Below, piece after piece: positions 6,034-7,391 of a DNA stretch of 7,391 nucleotides. The stretch covers positions 1 through 7,391 of the forward strand of contig JAGCPM010000006.1 in NCBI GenBank assembly GCA_017965685.1, given 5' to 3'. Within the stretch, counting starts at the first letter, position 1. Each line of letters starts with the position of its first letter. The notes beneath the pieces were generated by a model. It ran no database searches. It worked only from the letters and a program-made list of their open reading frames with translations, and was not told the DNA's origin. Both the position numbers and the translations under genes were made by a program. This DNA comes from Kiritimatiellia bacterium (GTDB lineage Bacteria; Verrucomicrobiota; Kiritimatiellia; RFP12; UBA1067).

Positions 6034-7206
6034 ATGGGGAGCAGGATAGCGCCGCACGTCGAAGAACTGCCGAAGAGTGGAATCCGGAAGTTCTTCGACA
6101 TCGTGGCGCAGTCGAAGGACGTGATATCCCTCGGCGTGGGCGAACCCGATTTCGACACGCCCTGGCACATCTCCAAGGCGGCGGTCCTTTGCCTCGAAAA
6201 CGGCGGCACCCATTACACCAGCAATCTCGGCACCCCAAGGCTGAGGCAGGCCATTGCGCGCTATCTTGAGCGCAGGTTCGCGGCAAAGTATTCGTGGGAA
6301 AACGAAATCCTCGCAACAGTCGGCGTTTCCGAAGCCATAGATCTCTCCATACGCGCGTTGTGTTCGCCTGGCGACGAGGTTCTCTACCACGAACCCTGTT
6401 TCGTCAGCTACGCCGCCACCATACGCCTGGCGCATGCTGTTCCGGTGGCCGTCGAGACACGCGCAGAGGATGGCTTCGCGCTTTCCGTCGAAGCGCTAGA
6501 AAGGAAAGTCTCGCCGAAGACGAAGGCGCTTCTCGTCAACTTCCCATGCAATCCTACCGGAGCCACGCTGGATTCCGCGCAGATGGAGGAAATCCTCCGC
6601 TTCTGCGAAAGGCACGATCTGGTGCTTCTGTCCGACGAAGTCTACGGCGAGCTCAACTACGAGGTTCCTTCCGGCCCGGATGATACTCTGCCTTCCTTCG
6701 CGGCTTTCCCGGGATACCGCGACAGGGTGGTGCTTCTGAACGGCTTTTCCAAGTCTTGGGCGATGACCGGCTACAGGCTCGGTTACGCGTGCGGCGCGCC
6801 GGATATAATCGACGCGATGATGAAGATCCACCAGTACGGCATAATGTCCGCCCCGACACTCGCGCAGGCCGCAGGCGTCGAGGCCATGGATTTCGGCGAC
6901 AAGGATGTCTCGCGCATGAGGCTGGAATACCGCGAAAGGCGCGACTGGCTTGTCGCCGCCTTGAACGGCCTTGGACTCGATACCGCAATGCCGAAGGGCG
7001 CGTTCTACGCCTTCCCCGACATCCGCTCCACCGGCATGTTGAGCGAGGAATTCGCCATGAGGCTTCTGAAGGAACATGGCGTGGCCTGCGTTCCCGGCGG
7101 CGCGTTCGGCGCGTGCGGCGAAGGGTATGTAAGAATGAGCTACGCCACCAGACTCGCCAACATAAAGGCCGCAATTGGACGCCTCGAAAGAATGCTCGGC
7201 CGCTGA
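6034..7206 (+). CDS. PLP-dependent class I/II aminotransferase (AspC-like)
   Basis: This 390-residue fold-type I aminotransferase matches the length of the aspartate/aromatic aminotransferase branch found in many bacteria and archaea. Visible are LGVGEPDFDTP (33-43) at the N-terminal substrate side, YTSNLGTPRLR (61-71), VNFPCNPTG (168-176), SDEVYGEL (200-207) with Asp201 for the pyridine nitrogen, NGFSKSWAMTGYRLGY (236-251) with Lys240 as the PLP Schiff-base lysine and Arg248 for phosphate, and YVRMSYA (365-371) with Arg367 for the substrate carboxylate. Amino-donor specificity (Asp, Ala, aromatic) cannot be read from this. It begins 10 bp after the flavodiiron stop, with AGGA (6022-6025) partly inside that stop, so the two are probably cotranscribed. 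Its 3' end overlaps the proposed helicase start. Confidence 0.93.
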   Translation: MGSRIAPHVEELPKSGIRKFFDIVAQSKDVISLGVGEPDFDTPWHISKAAVLCLENGGTHYTSNLGTPRLRQAIARYLERRFAAKYSWENEILATVGVSEAIDLSIRALCSPGDEVLYHEPCFVSYAATIRLAHAVPVAVETRAEDGFALSVEALERKVSPKTKALLVNFPCNPTGATLDSAQMEEILRFCERHDLVLLSDEVYGELNYEVPSGPDDTLPSFAAFPGYRDRVVLLNGFSKSWAMTGYRLGYACGAPDIIDAMMKIHQYGIMSAPTLAQAAGVEAMDFGDKDVSRMRLEYRERRDWLVAALNGLGLDTAMPKGAFYAFPDIRSTGMLSEEFAMRLLKEHGVACVPGGAFGACGEGYVRMSYATRLANIKAAIGRLERMLGR

Positions 7207-7391
7207 GACGGTCGCGGGGACGGTCAAGTCGGTCGTCTACCGCAATGACGAGAACGGCTACACCGTTCTCCATGTCGAAACTCCCTCCGAATTCGAGCTC
7301 GCGAAAAACCCCGTCATAACCATCGTCGGCCGGACCCAGGCCGTCGGGGAAGGCGAGGATGTCGAGGCGACCGGCGAATGGATTGTCGACA
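7175..7391 (+). CDS. recD2: RecD2-type (RecD/TraA) DNA helicase, N-terminal part only
   Basis: From 7166 to the end of the window frame 2 is open and reads through ETVAGTVKSVVYRNDENGY and on to EGEDVEATGEWIVD, ending within a codon. The pattern GTV...RNDENGYTVLHVE, then TIVGRTQAVGEGEDVEATGEW, is the N-terminal OB-like domain of RecD2 (YrrC-type), an ATP-dependent 5'-3' helicase of the SF1B group acting in DNA repair outside RecBCD. An in-frame TAA at 7163-7165 bars anything further upstream, and the only start codon before the conserved region is TTG at 7175, with AAGG at 7165-7168. It would overlap the aminotransferase by 32 bp. The helicase motifs lie beyond the window, so the call rests on about 60 residues. 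Confidence 0.82.
   Translation, partial: MDASKECSAAETVAGTVKSVVYRNDENGYTVLHVETPSEFELAKNPVITIVGRTQAVGEGEDVEATGEWIVD

Overview
This is a gene-dense bacterial fragment with every gene on the + strand and almost no intergenic space. It is GC-rich, yet AGG (Arg) and ATA (Ile) codons are common. It carries a flavodiiron protein typical of anaerobic or microaerophilic bacteria. The first complete gene resembles envelope or secretion accessory proteins that I associate with the PVC group (Verrucomicrobiota, Kiritimatiellota, Lentisphaerota). That taxonomic guess is inference from style and is weak. I see no mobile element, CRISPR array, integrase or phage gene.

Layout. 1-147 is the 3' end of an unrecognised gene. 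148-241 is a 94-bp gap holding a near-consensus sigma70-type promoter (203-232). That promoter drives a four-gene operon in which each stop overlaps the next start as ATGA: an exported protein with a small beta-type domain and a charged coiled-coil tail (242-1048), a PlsC-family acyltransferase (1045-1884), an ADP-dependent NAD(P)H-hydrate dehydratase (1881-2723), and a divergent, cytoplasmic-looking member of the DUF1343/NamZ family (2720-3814). A second promoter of nearly identical build (3798-3827) starts inside the end of that last gene. It serves a tRNA with a threonine UGU anticodon and an unexpectedly long variable arm (3848-3933).

With no visible terminator there follow ridA (3958-4335), coaD (4369-4866), a flavodiiron protein overlapping coaD by 10 bp (4857-6023), a PLP-dependent class I/II aminotransferase (6034-7206), and the beginning of a RecD2-type helicase. 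The helicase can only start at a TTG inside the aminotransferase gene (7175) and runs off the window.

How the genes fit together. Most are housekeeping: membrane lipid synthesis (PlsC), CoA synthesis (CoaD), metabolite repair (NnrD removes hydrated NAD(P)H, RidA removes reactive enamines made by PLP enzymes), O2/NO detoxification (flavodiiron protein), amino-acid metabolism and DNA repair. I do not see a clearly new multi-gene system. The points most worth a second look are the class II-shaped tRNA with a UGU anticodon, the degenerate NamZ-like protein, the apparently leaderless first gene of the operon, and the matched pair of promoters.
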